This document shows positions 24,176 through 32,485 of a DNA stretch of 37,761 bases, one piece after another. Under the pieces are notes generated by a model. The model did not search any database, was not told the origin of the DNA, and saw only the letters and a list, made by a program, of their open reading frames with translations. The DNA lies in assembly GCA_035471785.1 (NCBI GenBank), contig DATIPQ010000154.1, forward strand, positions 1 to 37,761, given 5' to 3'. Source of the stretch: Acidobacteriota bacterium (GTDB lineage Bacteria > Acidobacteriota > UBA6911 > RPQK01 > DATIPO01). Position 1 is the first letter of the stretch. Each line of letters begins with the position of its first letter. The position numbers and the translations under genes are program-made.

Positions 24176-25101
24176 TCGTCGAGGTGCAGGACCTCAAGCG
24201 CTACTTCGGCGACATCAAAGCCGTCGACGGCGTGAGCTTCTCTTTCTCTTCCGGCCGCATCGCCGCCTTCGTAGGACCCAACGGCGCCGGCAAGACCACT
24301 ACCATGCGCATCCTGGCCACACTCGACGAGCCCACCGGCGGGGACGTGCTCATCGACGGCGTCTCCGTTCTGGAAGATCCCGAAGTGACCCGGCGCGCCG
24401 TAGGATTCGTTCCCGACGCCTTGCCCTCGCACAGCGACATCTCCGTCCATGACTACCTGGATTTCTTTGCCAGGGCCTTCGACTTCCGGGGATCGGACCG
24501 CCGCCGGGTGGTGGACGAGATCGCGCATTTCACGGGTCTGGGAAAGCTGCCTCAGCGCAAGATCTCGGCGCTCTCCAAAGGCATGAAGCAGCGCCTCAGC
24601 GTGGCACGGGCCTTGATTCACGATCCGCCCGTGCTGGTCCTGGACGAGCCCGCCTCGGGACTCGACCCGCGCGCCAGAGTGGAACTGCGCGAACTGCTGA
24701 AAGTGTTGGCCGAGAAGGGCAAGGCCATACTTTTCAGCTCTCACATCCTCAGCGAACTGTCGGAGATCTGCGACGATGCCGTCATCATCGAGCAAGGACG
24801 CTTGCTGCGCTCCGGCGCGGTCGACCTGGAGGCGGAGGAGGACCAACTGGCCTCCCAGGTCTACCTGCGGGTGCTGGAGCGGAGCGAAGAACTGCTGGAA
24901 TCGCTGCTGCAGACGGCACGCGTGGAACAAGCCGTCCCGGCCGGACGCGGAATCGAAGTGGTTCTGGAAGGCGGGCAGGAAGAATGCGCCCAACTCCTGG
25001 CCCAATTGGTCTCCCAAGGCTGGCGCATCGTGGAGTTTCGCCACCGCAAGACCGACCTTGAGAAGGTCTTCATGGACATTACCCGCGGGGAGGTGCAATG
25101 A
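24172..25101 (+). CDS. ABC transporter ATPase (ABC-2 export type)
   Basis: A 309-residue ATPase. Walker A is GPNGAGKT (35-42), the signature is LSKGM (134-138, in place of LSGGQ), Walker B VLVLDEP (154-160), and the H-loop is FSSHIL. The Q-loop glutamine is replaced by Asp82 (FVPDALP), a variation seen in the export-type CcmA/GldA-like group. A C-terminal regulatory extension (about 225-309) ends TDLEKVFMDITRGEVQ, usual for this class. It overlaps its neighbours at both ends by ATGA, so it is made with the permease that follows. The cargo is unknown. Confidence 0.93.
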   Translation: MIVEVQDLKRYFGDIKAVDGVSFSFSSGRIAAFVGPNGAGKTTTMRILATLDEPTGGDVLIDGVSVLEDPEVTRRAVGFVPDALPSHSDISVHDYLDFFARAFDFRGSDRRRVVDEIAHFTGLGKLPQRKISALSKGMKQRLSVARALIHDPPVLVLDEPASGLDPRARVELRELLKVLAEKGKAILFSSHILSELSEICDDAVIIEQGRLLRSGAVDLEAEEDQLASQVYLRVLERSEELLESLLQTARVEQAVPAGRGIEVVLEGGQEECAQLLAQLVSQGWRIVEFRHRKTDLEKVFMDITRGEVQ

Positions 25102-26630
25102 AACCCTGGAGCGGACTGGAAGACCTCAGCGACCTCCTCAACCCGGTGGCCGTGAAAGAACTGCGCCAGATCGCCGAGGGCCGCTTCGTCATCTTCTTGC
25201 TGCTGGGCCTGGTGGGTCTGGAGACGCTTTTCGTGGGCGGGGCCCTGCTTACCGCCGGATCGTCGGGCACGGTGGCCCTGGGACGCACCGTCTTCGCCTT
25301 GCTCTACACCATCCTGAGCATCAGCTGCATGCTCTTGGTTCCCGTATACATCGGCTGGCGGCTTGCCTCCGAACGCTTCGGCGAAGAGATGGACTTGATC
25401 TTCATCACCGCCATTTCGGCCCGCCACGTCGTTTCCGGCAAGCTGTTCTCGACCATTGCCCTGACTGGGCTCGTCTTCAGCACCTTCTTGCCCTTCCTTG
25501 GGCTGACCTATTACTTGCGCGGCGTCGATCTGGCCTCCATCTTCACCGTTACCGCCTTTTCCTTTGCCGCCGTTCTCCTGATCACCCTGGCCGCCATGGT
25601 GCTGGCCGCCTTGCCGGTATCCCGAGCCGTCAAGATCGTACTGGTTGTGGGCAGCCTGCTCTTCCTGCTCCAGTTCGGAGGATTCGGGCTTTTCTGGATA
25701 CTGGCTTTCCTGGCCTCTGGAGGAATGTCCGTCGGCACCACGGCCCACATTGGTTGGGGTGGACTGCTGGCCTCCCTCATCTCCTCCGGCAGCACGGCCG
25801 AGACCTGGACCTTCAATCTTTTTCTGCTCATAGTCCTTGGCATCCTGGCCCTTCTGCTTTTTCAGGTGGCGGTGGCCTTGCTGACGCCGCCCGCCGCCAA
25901 CCGGGCACGCGGTTTCCGCACCAGCCTGTTGTGGTGCTGGGCAATCACCGGCGCAGGTGCCGCAGGAGCGACTTTCTACTTCAGGGAGGCCTTCTTCGTC
26001 ATCTTCTGGTGCGTGCTCTTCGTTCTCATCATCAGCGCCGGTTTTTTCGTGGCGGTGAGCGAGCGTCACCGCTACGGACGGCGCATCCTGCGCGGGGTGC
26101 CCTCGCGGGGTTGGCCCCTGTGGAAGACCTTCCTGCTTTCCAGCGGGGCGGCCGCGGGCGTCATATTCAACTCCTTGCTGGGAATGGCCACCCTCCTTGT
26201 TGCTCATTTCACCAGCCTCTACCTGGCCTCCGGAGACTCCGTCTCCAAAGCTATCGCGATTGCGGCCGGATTGATGCTCTACTCGCTGGGCTATTCCCTG
26301 ATCGGGCTCATCATCTACAGGAGTTTGCCCAGCGGTCTGCTGCACCCCAAGCGCAGCGGGCTGCTGGCGCTGGGAGTGCTCTTGGCGGCCATGCTCATCC
26401 CGCCCGTAGCGGGGGCCTTGGCCGCACCTGAGTTTTGGAGCACCTCGGAGGGCTTCCGCTACTTCCTGCTGGGCAATCCCGTCGGCTTGGCTGTCGAGTC
26501 CAACCGCGGCGCCCATTTGGTCATGGGCGTGTTCTTGTCGGCTGTCGGGTTGCTGGGCAGCGCCAGTTGGATGGGCGCTCAGTTCGACGCATTCCGTTCT
26601 CGGCTCCCGAGGAAACCCGCCCATGAATGA
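25098..26630 (+). CDS. ABC-2 type membrane permease
   Basis: A 510-residue permease with about twelve hydrophobic helices. It opens LLNPVAVKELRQIAEGRFV, a motif common at the start of ABC-2 permeases of this type, followed by alternating helices such as VIFLLLGLVGLETLFVGGALL. One gene encodes both halves, so it may act with two copies of the ATPase. It has no recognisable substrate-binding domain. The start overlaps the ATPase stop by ATGA, and its stop overlaps the DUF58 gene by 8 nt. In the context of MoxR and vWA proteins it resembles the transporter of gliding or envelope-biogenesis clusters, but this is inference. Confidence 0.9.
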   Translation: MKPWSGLEDLSDLLNPVAVKELRQIAEGRFVIFLLLGLVGLETLFVGGALLTAGSSGTVALGRTVFALLYTILSISCMLLVPVYIGWRLASERFGEEMDLIFITAISARHVVSGKLFSTIALTGLVFSTFLPFLGLTYYLRGVDLASIFTVTAFSFAAVLLITLAAMVLAALPVSRAVKIVLVVGSLLFLLQFGGFGLFWILAFLASGGMSVGTTAHIGWGGLLASLISSGSTAETWTFNLFLLIVLGILALLLFQVAVALLTPPAANRARGFRTSLLWCWAITGAGAAGATFYFREAFFVIFWCVLFVLIISAGFFVAVSERHRYGRRILRGVPSRGWPLWKTFLLSSGAAAGVIFNSLLGMATLLVAHFTSLYLASGDSVSKAIAIAAGLMLYSLGYSLIGLIIYRSLPSGLLHPKRSGLLALGVLLAAMLIPPVAGALAAPEFWSTSEGFRYFLLGNPVGLAVESNRGAHLVMGVFLSAVGLLGSASWMGAQFDAFRSRLPRKPAHE

Positions 26631-27498
26631 AAGTCTCAGCCAGTCTTTGCGCCGGGGAGAAGCAGCCGGCATGCGCTACCGCCTGGCCCTCGACCTTCCG
26701 CGCTCCTGGGGCAGGGCAGGGAGCTATCTGGCCAAGCGGGCCGGATCTTCGCGCGAGTTCCATGATCATCGCGAGTACCTGCCGGGCGACGACTTGCGCC
26801 ACATCGACTGGAGTGCCTACGCCCGCAGCGACCGTCTCATCGTCAAGCTCTTTCAGGAAGAAGTCAGCCCTCACCTCGATCTCCTGCTGGACGCCTCGCG
26901 GTCCATGGACCTAGAGGACAGCCTCAAGGCCTCGGTGGCAACGGGCATGGCCGCTCTGCTGGCTCAGGCCGCCTCCAACGCCGGCTACTCCTACCGTCCC
27001 TGGATGGCGGCAAGAACCTGCCTTCCGCTGGGAAGTCTGAATGAGCCCAGCGCCCTCTGGCAGGACCTGGAGTTCAATGCCGACACGCCTCTCGACCAGG
27101 CGCTGCAAAACGGACTCCCCGAGTGGAGGCCGCAAGGGTTGCGGGTGCTGGTCAGCGACCTCCTCTGGCCGGGAGATCCCATTCGGACGCTGCGCCTGAT
27201 GGGCCGGGGAGCGGCGCGCCTGGCCGTCATTCAGGTGCTGGCCCGGGAGGACGTCGATCCCCAGGCCTACGGCAACATTCGCCTGCTCGATCGGGAAAGC
27301 GGGAAAACGCGGGAGATGCGCGTCGACGCCTCGGTGCTGCGCGGCTACCGACGCGGCCTGACCCGTCACCGGGACGCCTGGCAAGCCGCCTGCCGCCAGA
27401 GCGCCGCCCCCATGGTGACCCTGGTGGCCGAAGAGGTGGTGGAAGCGGGCTGGCGGCTGGATGACCTGGTGGCCGCCCAGATCCTGGAGGCCGCCTGA
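26623..27498 (+). CDS. DUF58 family protein with vWA-like metal site
   Basis: A 291-residue soluble protein. The DUF58 hallmark is present at about 45-80: REFHDHREYLPGDDLRHIDW, SAYARSDRLIVKLFQEE. It is followed by a vWA-like strand with DASRSM (90-95), which fits a MIDAS-type DxSxS metal site. DUF58 proteins are almost always encoded beside MoxR and BatA and are thought to be scaffold partners of the ATPase. This one lacks the N-terminal membrane helices of longer DUF58 proteins. It overlaps the permease by 8 nt and the BatA-like gene by 1 nt. Confidence 0.93.
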   Translation: MNESLSQSLRRGEAAGMRYRLALDLPRSWGRAGSYLAKRAGSSREFHDHREYLPGDDLRHIDWSAYARSDRLIVKLFQEEVSPHLDLLLDASRSMDLEDSLKASVATGMAALLAQAASNAGYSYRPWMAARTCLPLGSLNEPSALWQDLEFNADTPLDQALQNGLPEWRPQGLRVLVSDLLWPGDPIRTLRLMGRGAARLAVIQVLAREDVDPQAYGNIRLLDRESGKTREMRVDASVLRGYRRGLTRHRDAWQAACRQSAAPMVTLVAEEVVEAGWRLDDLVAAQILEAA

Positions 27499-29357
27499 TG
27501 CTTTTCCAGCCCTGGGGCTTGCTCATCTTGGCTGGAGTCCCCGCTTTGCTGGCCATCTACTTTCTGCAACGCCGCCTGCGCCGCCGCCAGGTCTCTTCCC
27601 TGATGTTGTGGACCACCCCCCGCCTTCCCCAGCAGGGCGGACGCAAATGGCGGCGCCTGCGCACCCCTCCTCCCTTCTGGCTGGAGTTGCTGATCATCGC
27701 GCTGCTGGCCCTGGCGGCCGCTTCTCCTCACTTCAAGCTGAGCGAGAACCGGCGTCCTCTGGCGGTGGTGCTGGACGACTCCTTTTCCATGCGGGCCGGC
27801 GAACCCCAGTCCCCCCGCGAGCGGGCCCTGCAGGCTTTGCTGGAAGAAGCGGGAGGGGGTCGTCACGCTCCCTTCCACCTGGTTCTGGCCGGCCAGGAGG
27901 CCTCCCTGCTGGCGCGCGACCTGGAGAACGAAGAGCAGCTCGAGCAAGAACTGGCGTCCTGGAAGTGTCAAGCCTCCAGGGCCGATCTGCCATCGGGGAT
28001 AGCGCTGGCCCGCCGTCTGGCCGGCGAACTGGGACGGGTGCTGGTGCTCAGCGACCAGGCGCCGGGTTCCGTACCTTCCCAGGGAGAGGAGAGCGGAGCG
28101 GCGATGCCCGGCGAGGCGCAACAGACGCGGGCCGGCGCCTCCAACTACGTGCAGTGGAGCTTCGGGCGTCCCATGGGCAACCTGGCGCTGGTCAACGCCG
28201 GCCGCTCCAAAGCCACCCGGCGCAATTTCGTGGAGGTCGCCAATTGGGGGCCCTCGCCACTTTCACTGACCGTCACCATCGAGACTCTGGACTCGCGGCA
28301 AGCGGGGCCGCAGCCATTCACGGTCGTGGGCAGCGCCGAGCAGAGACTGGAGGTGCAGGCGGGCCGGATCAGCCGCCTGGTCTTCGAGGTTCCCTCCGAC
28401 CGCCCGGTACGCGTGTCTTTGCCCGGCGATTCCCTGGGCGCCGACGATCAAGTCCTGCTGCTGCCTGAAAACCGGCCCAAGGTGCGTGCCGCGGTCAAGA
28501 TCGAGGACCCGGACCTGCGCCAACTGCTTGAACGCGCACTCGATGCCAGCGGACAAGCCCTGCTGGTGGAGGAGCGTCCCGAGATCCTCTTCCTGGGAGC
28601 CGGCGACCCGCCTCAAGATCCTTTGGCGGAGGCCCGGCGGCCCTGGCGTTTTCATATCCCGGCCCAAAGCGGCGCGGTTCCCCAGGCCGGACCCTTGGTG
28701 GTCGACCGTACCCATCCGCTGGGCCAGGGACTGAGCCTGTCGGCCGCCATCTGGGCGGCTTCGCCCGGACCGCTGCCGGGAACTCCCGTCATCTCATCCG
28801 ACAACATTCCGCTGGTCAGCGCCCGGCGCGCCCTGGACGCGAGCTTCGACCTCTGGATGCGCTTGTATCCGCCCGCCTCCAACGTCCAGCGCACGGCCGA
28901 TTGGCCTATCTTCTTCTTTAATCTCCTCACTTGGCGGCAGGACATGAGGCCGGGTCCGCAGCGGGTCAATCTGCGCAGCGGCGAGGCCGTTCAAGTGGGC
29001 CTGCGCGGCTCCGGCCAACTCGATGTGGAGTTCCCCGACGGCAGCCGGCATTCCCTGACCTCGACGGGAGGAGAACTCTCCATCCCGGCCCCTCAGCCCG
29101 GCCTTTACCGACTCCGCCCGGAGGAGGGCGGCAGCTATTCTTTCGTAGCCAACCTGCTGCATGCCGACGAGTCTGATCTGCGCGCCGCGGCTTCGGGACG
29201 CTGGGGGGACTGGATCGACCAGGCCGCCCGCCGCTGGGAATACGCCGACCTGACCTGGTTCTTCCTGCTGGCGGCCTTGGCCGTGTTGCTCTTTCATCAG
29301 GCCCTGACCGGCGGCTGGCTGAGCCGTCTCGGGACGGCTGAGGAGGGAGGCGCATGA
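27498..29357 (+). CDS. BatA-like membrane protein with vWA domain
   Basis: A 619-residue protein. The N-terminus (LLFQPWGLLILAGVPALLAI, then QRRLRRRQVSSLMLW) is the BatA/aerotolerance N-terminal domain, with helices at about 4-22 and 61-75. A vWA domain follows with a DDSFS metal site (93-97). A long extracytoplasmic region of beta domains (about 215-570) precedes a C-terminal membrane helix (DLTWFFLLAALAVLLFHQAL). This length is larger than simple BatA (about 330 residues) and resembles the extended forms found in Planctomycetes and Acidobacteria. ATGA overlap with the next gene links it to the double-vWA protein. Confidence 0.88.
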   Translation: MLFQPWGLLILAGVPALLAIYFLQRRLRRRQVSSLMLWTTPRLPQQGGRKWRRLRTPPPFWLELLIIALLALAAASPHFKLSENRRPLAVVLDDSFSMRAGEPQSPRERALQALLEEAGGGRHAPFHLVLAGQEASLLARDLENEEQLEQELASWKCQASRADLPSGIALARRLAGELGRVLVLSDQAPGSVPSQGEESGAAMPGEAQQTRAGASNYVQWSFGRPMGNLALVNAGRSKATRRNFVEVANWGPSPLSLTVTIETLDSRQAGPQPFTVVGSAEQRLEVQAGRISRLVFEVPSDRPVRVSLPGDSLGADDQVLLLPENRPKVRAAVKIEDPDLRQLLERALDASGQALLVEERPEILFLGAGDPPQDPLAEARRPWRFHIPAQSGAVPQAGPLVVDRTHPLGQGLSLSAAIWAASPGPLPGTPVISSDNIPLVSARRALDASFDLWMRLYPPASNVQRTADWPIFFFNLLTWRQDMRPGPQRVNLRSGEAVQVGLRGSGQLDVEFPDGSRHSLTSTGGELSIPAPQPGLYRLRPEEGGSYSFVANLLHADESDLRAAASGRWGDWIDQAARRWEYADLTWFFLLAALAVLLFHQALTGGWLSRLGTAEEGGA

Positions 29358-32119
29358 CTCTCCTTTGGCCTCTCTGGCTGCTCTTGCTGATCCCTCTTGC
29401 GGCGGCGCTGTGGGTCTGGCCTCCGCCAACCCGCGTCCTGCGCCTCCTGCGCCTGGTTGTGCTGGCGCTGCTGGTGACGGCCCTGGCTTCGCCTGTCATC
29501 GAACTGCCACGCCGAGCCGGAACCATCGTGGTGGTCGCCGACCGCAGTCAGTCCATGCCCGAGGGATTCGACGCATCCCAGCGCGAAGTACTGAGCCTGC
29601 TGGATCAATCGCGAAGCGAGCGGGGACGGCTGTTGCTGGTGTCGTTCGCCGAGCGGGCGGCCCTGGAGCCCTCGGCCTCGGATTTCGCACAAAGCTACCA
29701 GGGGACGGCCTCGCGTCTCTCCCAAGCCGTGGAAAGAGGCCTGGCGCTCATACCCGGCGACGGCAGCGGACGCCTTCTCGTCCTTTCGGACGGACGTTGG
29801 ACAGGGGACGATCCCACCCCGCTGGGTCACCTGGCGGCCTCCCGCGGCGTCCCCATCGATTACCGCCTGCTGCGCCGTCCTGTGGAAAACGACCTGGCCC
29901 TGGTGAACGTGGATGCGCCCGACGAAGTCTCCCCCGGCGAGGCCTACGCCATCATCGCCTGGGTGCAGTCGCCCAGCGATCAGCGAGCGGACATCGAACT
30001 GCGCGGCGGGGGGCAGGTGATCGCCCGGGGCAGCCGCCAACTGCAGGCTGGACTCAACCGCCTGGTCTTTCGCGACCGTTCCCAAGGAGCCGGAACCGTG
30101 GCTTACCGGCTGCGCATCGAAGGAGAGAGCTCCGATCCCGTCCAGCAAAACAACCTGGGGCGGTTTCTGGTCAGCTCCAGCGGAAAGCGGCCGCTGCTGC
30201 TGGTCAGTGAAAGCTCCTCGCAGGGGCTGGCCCAACTGCTGCGGAGAGGAGGTCTGCAGGTCGAGGTGCGCAGTCCGAGGCGGATTCACTGGGGTTTGGA
30301 GACGCTTTCCGGCTACTCCGGGGTGATTGTGGAGAACGTGCCCGCCGACCGGCTGGGCCGCTCCGCCATGCAGGACCTCTCGGCCTGGGTGCGGGAGGCC
30401 GCCGGCGGACTGCTCATGACCGGAGGACGCCGCTCCTACGGGCCGGGCGGGTACTTTCAGTCGCCTCTCGACCCCATCCTTCCGGTGTCGATGGAACTGC
30501 GCCAGGAACATCGCAAATTCGCCCTCTCCATCGTCCTCGCGCTGGATCGCTCGGGCAGCATGGCGGTTCCGGTGGACGGCGCCGGCTTGACCAAGATGCA
30601 ATTGGCCAACCGGGCCTCATTGGAAGTCCTCGACATGCTCAGCGACCAGGACGAGTTCGGACTGGTGGGCGTCGACAGCGCGCCCCATATCGTGGTTCCG
30701 CTGGGGGCCGTGTCCGAGGTCAAAGCCGACCGCTCTCTGGTCGCTTCATTGGCGCCGGCGGGAGGCGGAATCTTCGTCTACGAGGCCCTCAAGGCCGCCG
30801 CCGCCCAGGCCCTGGAAGCCAAGAACGCCACCCGCCACGTCATCCTCTTCGCCGACGCCGCCGACGCCGAACAACCCGGGCAATACATCAGGCTGCTGGA
30901 AGAAATGAGGAGGGCCGGCATCACCGTTTCCGTGGTGGGCCTGGGAACCGACGCCGACACCGACGCCCCACTGCTGGAAGATGTTGCCACGCGCGGCGGG
31001 GGGCAACTCTACTTCACCGAAGACGCTCAGGAACTGCCCCGCCTCTTCGCCCAGGACACCTTTCTGGTCGCCCGCAGCACCTTCATCGAAAAGCCTACGC
31101 CGGTTCGCTTTACAGCCGGACTCTACAGCTTGATGGGCCAGGTTCTGCCCCAGCCTCCCTCCATCGATGGATACAACCTGGCCTACCTGCGTCCCCAGGC
31201 CGAGCAGGCGGCCCTCAGCGGCGACGAGTACGAAGCGCCTCTGGTGGCTTCCTGGCAGGCCGGCGCGGGGCGCGTGCTGGCCTACACGGGCGAAGCGGAC
31301 GGAGAATACACCGGTCCCCTGGCGGGGTGGGAATCGGTGGGCGAGATGTGGAGCGGACTGGCTCGCTGGACGGCCGGCGAGGAACAGTCTCTGCCCGATC
31401 ACATGCTTTTGCGCCGGACCCTGCGAGAAGGGCTGCTCAAGGTCGAGCTGCAGCTTGACCCCGAACGCCGCCAGGGTGATCCCTCGCGCCTGCCCCGTCT
31501 GCACCTGCTGCGCCAACTGCCGGGCCAACCTCCCCAAAGCGAGGAAACGACCCTGCGCTGGACCTCGCCCGACGTGCTGGAGGCGACCCTCCCCGCCCGC
31601 GGGTCGGAGACGCTCCTGCCGGTCGTCGAGATGGAGGGGGAGGGACGTATCGCGCTGCCGGCCGTGCAGATGCTCTATTCTCCCGAGTACGCGCCTCAAG
31701 ACCAGGAGCGGGGCGCCTCCACGCTGCGCCGCCTGGCCCAGGCCAGCGGAGGCGTTCAGCGGCTTGACCTGGCCTCCACCTGGGGTGACCTGCCCCGCCT
31801 GCCGCGCCGGATCCCCTTGCGCCCCTGGCTGCTGGCCCTGGCCTTGGCCATCTTGCTGGCCGAGGTGCTGGAGCGCCGCAGCGGCTGGATCAGCGCCCGC
31901 CTGGGCTCTCTCGCCTTACCGAAAGAGGCGGACTCAACCCCGCCTCGCTCCACTCAGGAGAAAGTGCCCATAGCCGCGGACCAGTCCCGCCAGAAAGCCG
32001 CCCCGCAAGCCCCTCCCCGAGCGGCGGCGCAAGAAGAGTCGCGAGAGCCGGCTTCCGAACTGGGCGAGGCCTTGCGCCAGGCCCGCCGCCGAGCAGGCCG
32101 GCGAACGCGCAAAGGCTGA
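29354..32119 (+). CDS. large membrane protein with two vWA domains and an amidotransferase-like middle
   Basis: A 921-residue protein. Two N-terminal helices (about 1-21 and 30-47) are followed by a first vWA with DRSQS (63-67). A beta domain (about 180-272) and an alpha/beta domain (about 278-380: RPLLLVSESSSQGLAQLL, GVIVENVPADRLG, GGLLMTGGRRSYGPGGY) resemble the amidotransferase-like fold of vWA proteins of this class. A second vWA carries DRSGS (398-402) and SVVGLGTDADTDAPLLEDVA. A C-terminal helix (PWLLALALAILLAEVL) precedes a basic cytoplasmic tail. It is the last gene of the operon. The two metal sites may bind different partners; MoxR is the likely motor (inference). Confidence 0.9.
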   Translation: MTLLWPLWLLLLIPLAAALWVWPPPTRVLRLLRLVVLALLVTALASPVIELPRRAGTIVVVADRSQSMPEGFDASQREVLSLLDQSRSERGRLLLVSFAERAALEPSASDFAQSYQGTASRLSQAVERGLALIPGDGSGRLLVLSDGRWTGDDPTPLGHLAASRGVPIDYRLLRRPVENDLALVNVDAPDEVSPGEAYAIIAWVQSPSDQRADIELRGGGQVIARGSRQLQAGLNRLVFRDRSQGAGTVAYRLRIEGESSDPVQQNNLGRFLVSSSGKRPLLLVSESSSQGLAQLLRRGGLQVEVRSPRRIHWGLETLSGYSGVIVENVPADRLGRSAMQDLSAWVREAAGGLLMTGGRRSYGPGGYFQSPLDPILPVSMELRQEHRKFALSIVLALDRSGSMAVPVDGAGLTKMQLANRASLEVLDMLSDQDEFGLVGVDSAPHIVVPLGAVSEVKADRSLVASLAPAGGGIFVYEALKAAAAQALEAKNATRHVILFADAADAEQPGQYIRLLEEMRRAGITVSVVGLGTDADTDAPLLEDVATRGGGQLYFTEDAQELPRLFAQDTFLVARSTFIEKPTPVRFTAGLYSLMGQVLPQPPSIDGYNLAYLRPQAEQAALSGDEYEAPLVASWQAGAGRVLAYTGEADGEYTGPLAGWESVGEMWSGLARWTAGEEQSLPDHMLLRRTLREGLLKVELQLDPERRQGDPSRLPRLHLLRQLPGQPPQSEETTLRWTSPDVLEATLPARGSETLLPVVEMEGEGRIALPAVQMLYSPEYAPQDQERGASTLRRLAQASGGVQRLDLASTWGDLPRLPRRIPLRPWLLALALAILLAEVLERRSGWISARLGSLALPKEADSTPPRSTQEKVPIAADQSRQKAAPQAPPRAAAQEESREPASELGEALRQARRRAGRRTRKG

Positions 32120-32343
32120 CCCGTCCTCCTGCTGTTTGGCAAGAGATACACCCAAAGAATTCTCATACTGCAAATAAGAACATCGCACTTCCCGCGACCC
32201 CAGTCGGGGTGACTTCAAGGAAGATTAATCGGACCTGACTCTCACACAAATATCTGCTGAGCGTGTCTAGAAGTGAAAAGGTGCCTGGAAAGCGGCTTTC
32301 CAGGTCTCTCCAACAATCAATCACACTCAGCATCTGGAGGAAG
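32120..32343. other. structured intergenic DNA after the operon, with two short hairpins
   Basis: This stretch is visibly less GC-rich than the genes. It contains ACCCC-AGTC-GGGGT (32197-32210) and a 9-bp perfect hairpin CCTGGAAAG-CGG-CTTTCCAGG (32284-32304). The second could help end transcription of the MoxR/Bat operon, but it lacks a T-tract on either strand. No tRNA, known riboswitch or confident promoter was seen. Confidence 0.5.
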
Positions 32344-32403
32344 AATGCACCATTGGATGAAGGAGTGGACGACCTCGGGAGAGTTCGATCCGCCCTGGAA
32401 TTA
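32344..32403 (+). CDS. possible 19-residue peptide ORF with strong ribosome site
   Basis: GGAGG lies 6 nt upstream of an ATG at 32344 that opens a 19-codon ORF (MHHWMKEWTTSGEFDPPWN, TAG). The ribosome-binding site is one of the best in the window. The peptide has three Trp and two adjacent His. It is followed 41 nt later by a strong hairpin, giving a compact ORF-plus-terminator unit. It is too short for homology, has no recognised precursor-peptide motif, and no modifying enzyme is adjacent. It could be a chance ORF inside a regulatory RNA. Confidence 0.3.
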
Positions 32404-32444
32404 GCGGGATTTCGATGACAGAGGTGTCCATCGAATGCCAGATG

Positions 32445-32478
32445 CGGCCGCCTGAAGGGGGAGTCCTTCAGGCGGCCG
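32445..32478. terminator. strong 14-bp hairpin, putative bidirectional terminator
   Basis: CGGCCGCCTGAAGG (32445-32458), a 6-nt loop, and its perfect complement CCTTCAGGCGGCCG (32465-32478). On the plus strand it is followed by TCTTCATTT, a modest T-rich tract. It lies between the end of the plus-strand region and the stop of the minus-strand GMC gene (32486), so it can insulate both. Stem stability is high; the weak T-tract makes intrinsic termination likely but not certain. Confidence 0.65.
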
Positions 32479-32485
32479 TCTTCAT

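Noticed and set aside
21261-32119. MoxR/vWA operon as an antiphage defence system
   Set aside because: No nuclease, deaminase, phospholipase or other effector is encoded; the content is envelope proteins and a transporter.
19768-32119. Classical BatABCDE aerotolerance operon
   Set aside because: MoxR, DUF58 and a BatA-like gene are present, but I see no clear BatD or TPR-type BatC/E genes, and ABC genes are inserted.
32344-32403. Trp-rich leader peptide of an attenuator
   Set aside because: Three Trp codons suggested it, but no biosynthetic gene follows on the plus strand; the next genes are on the minus strand.
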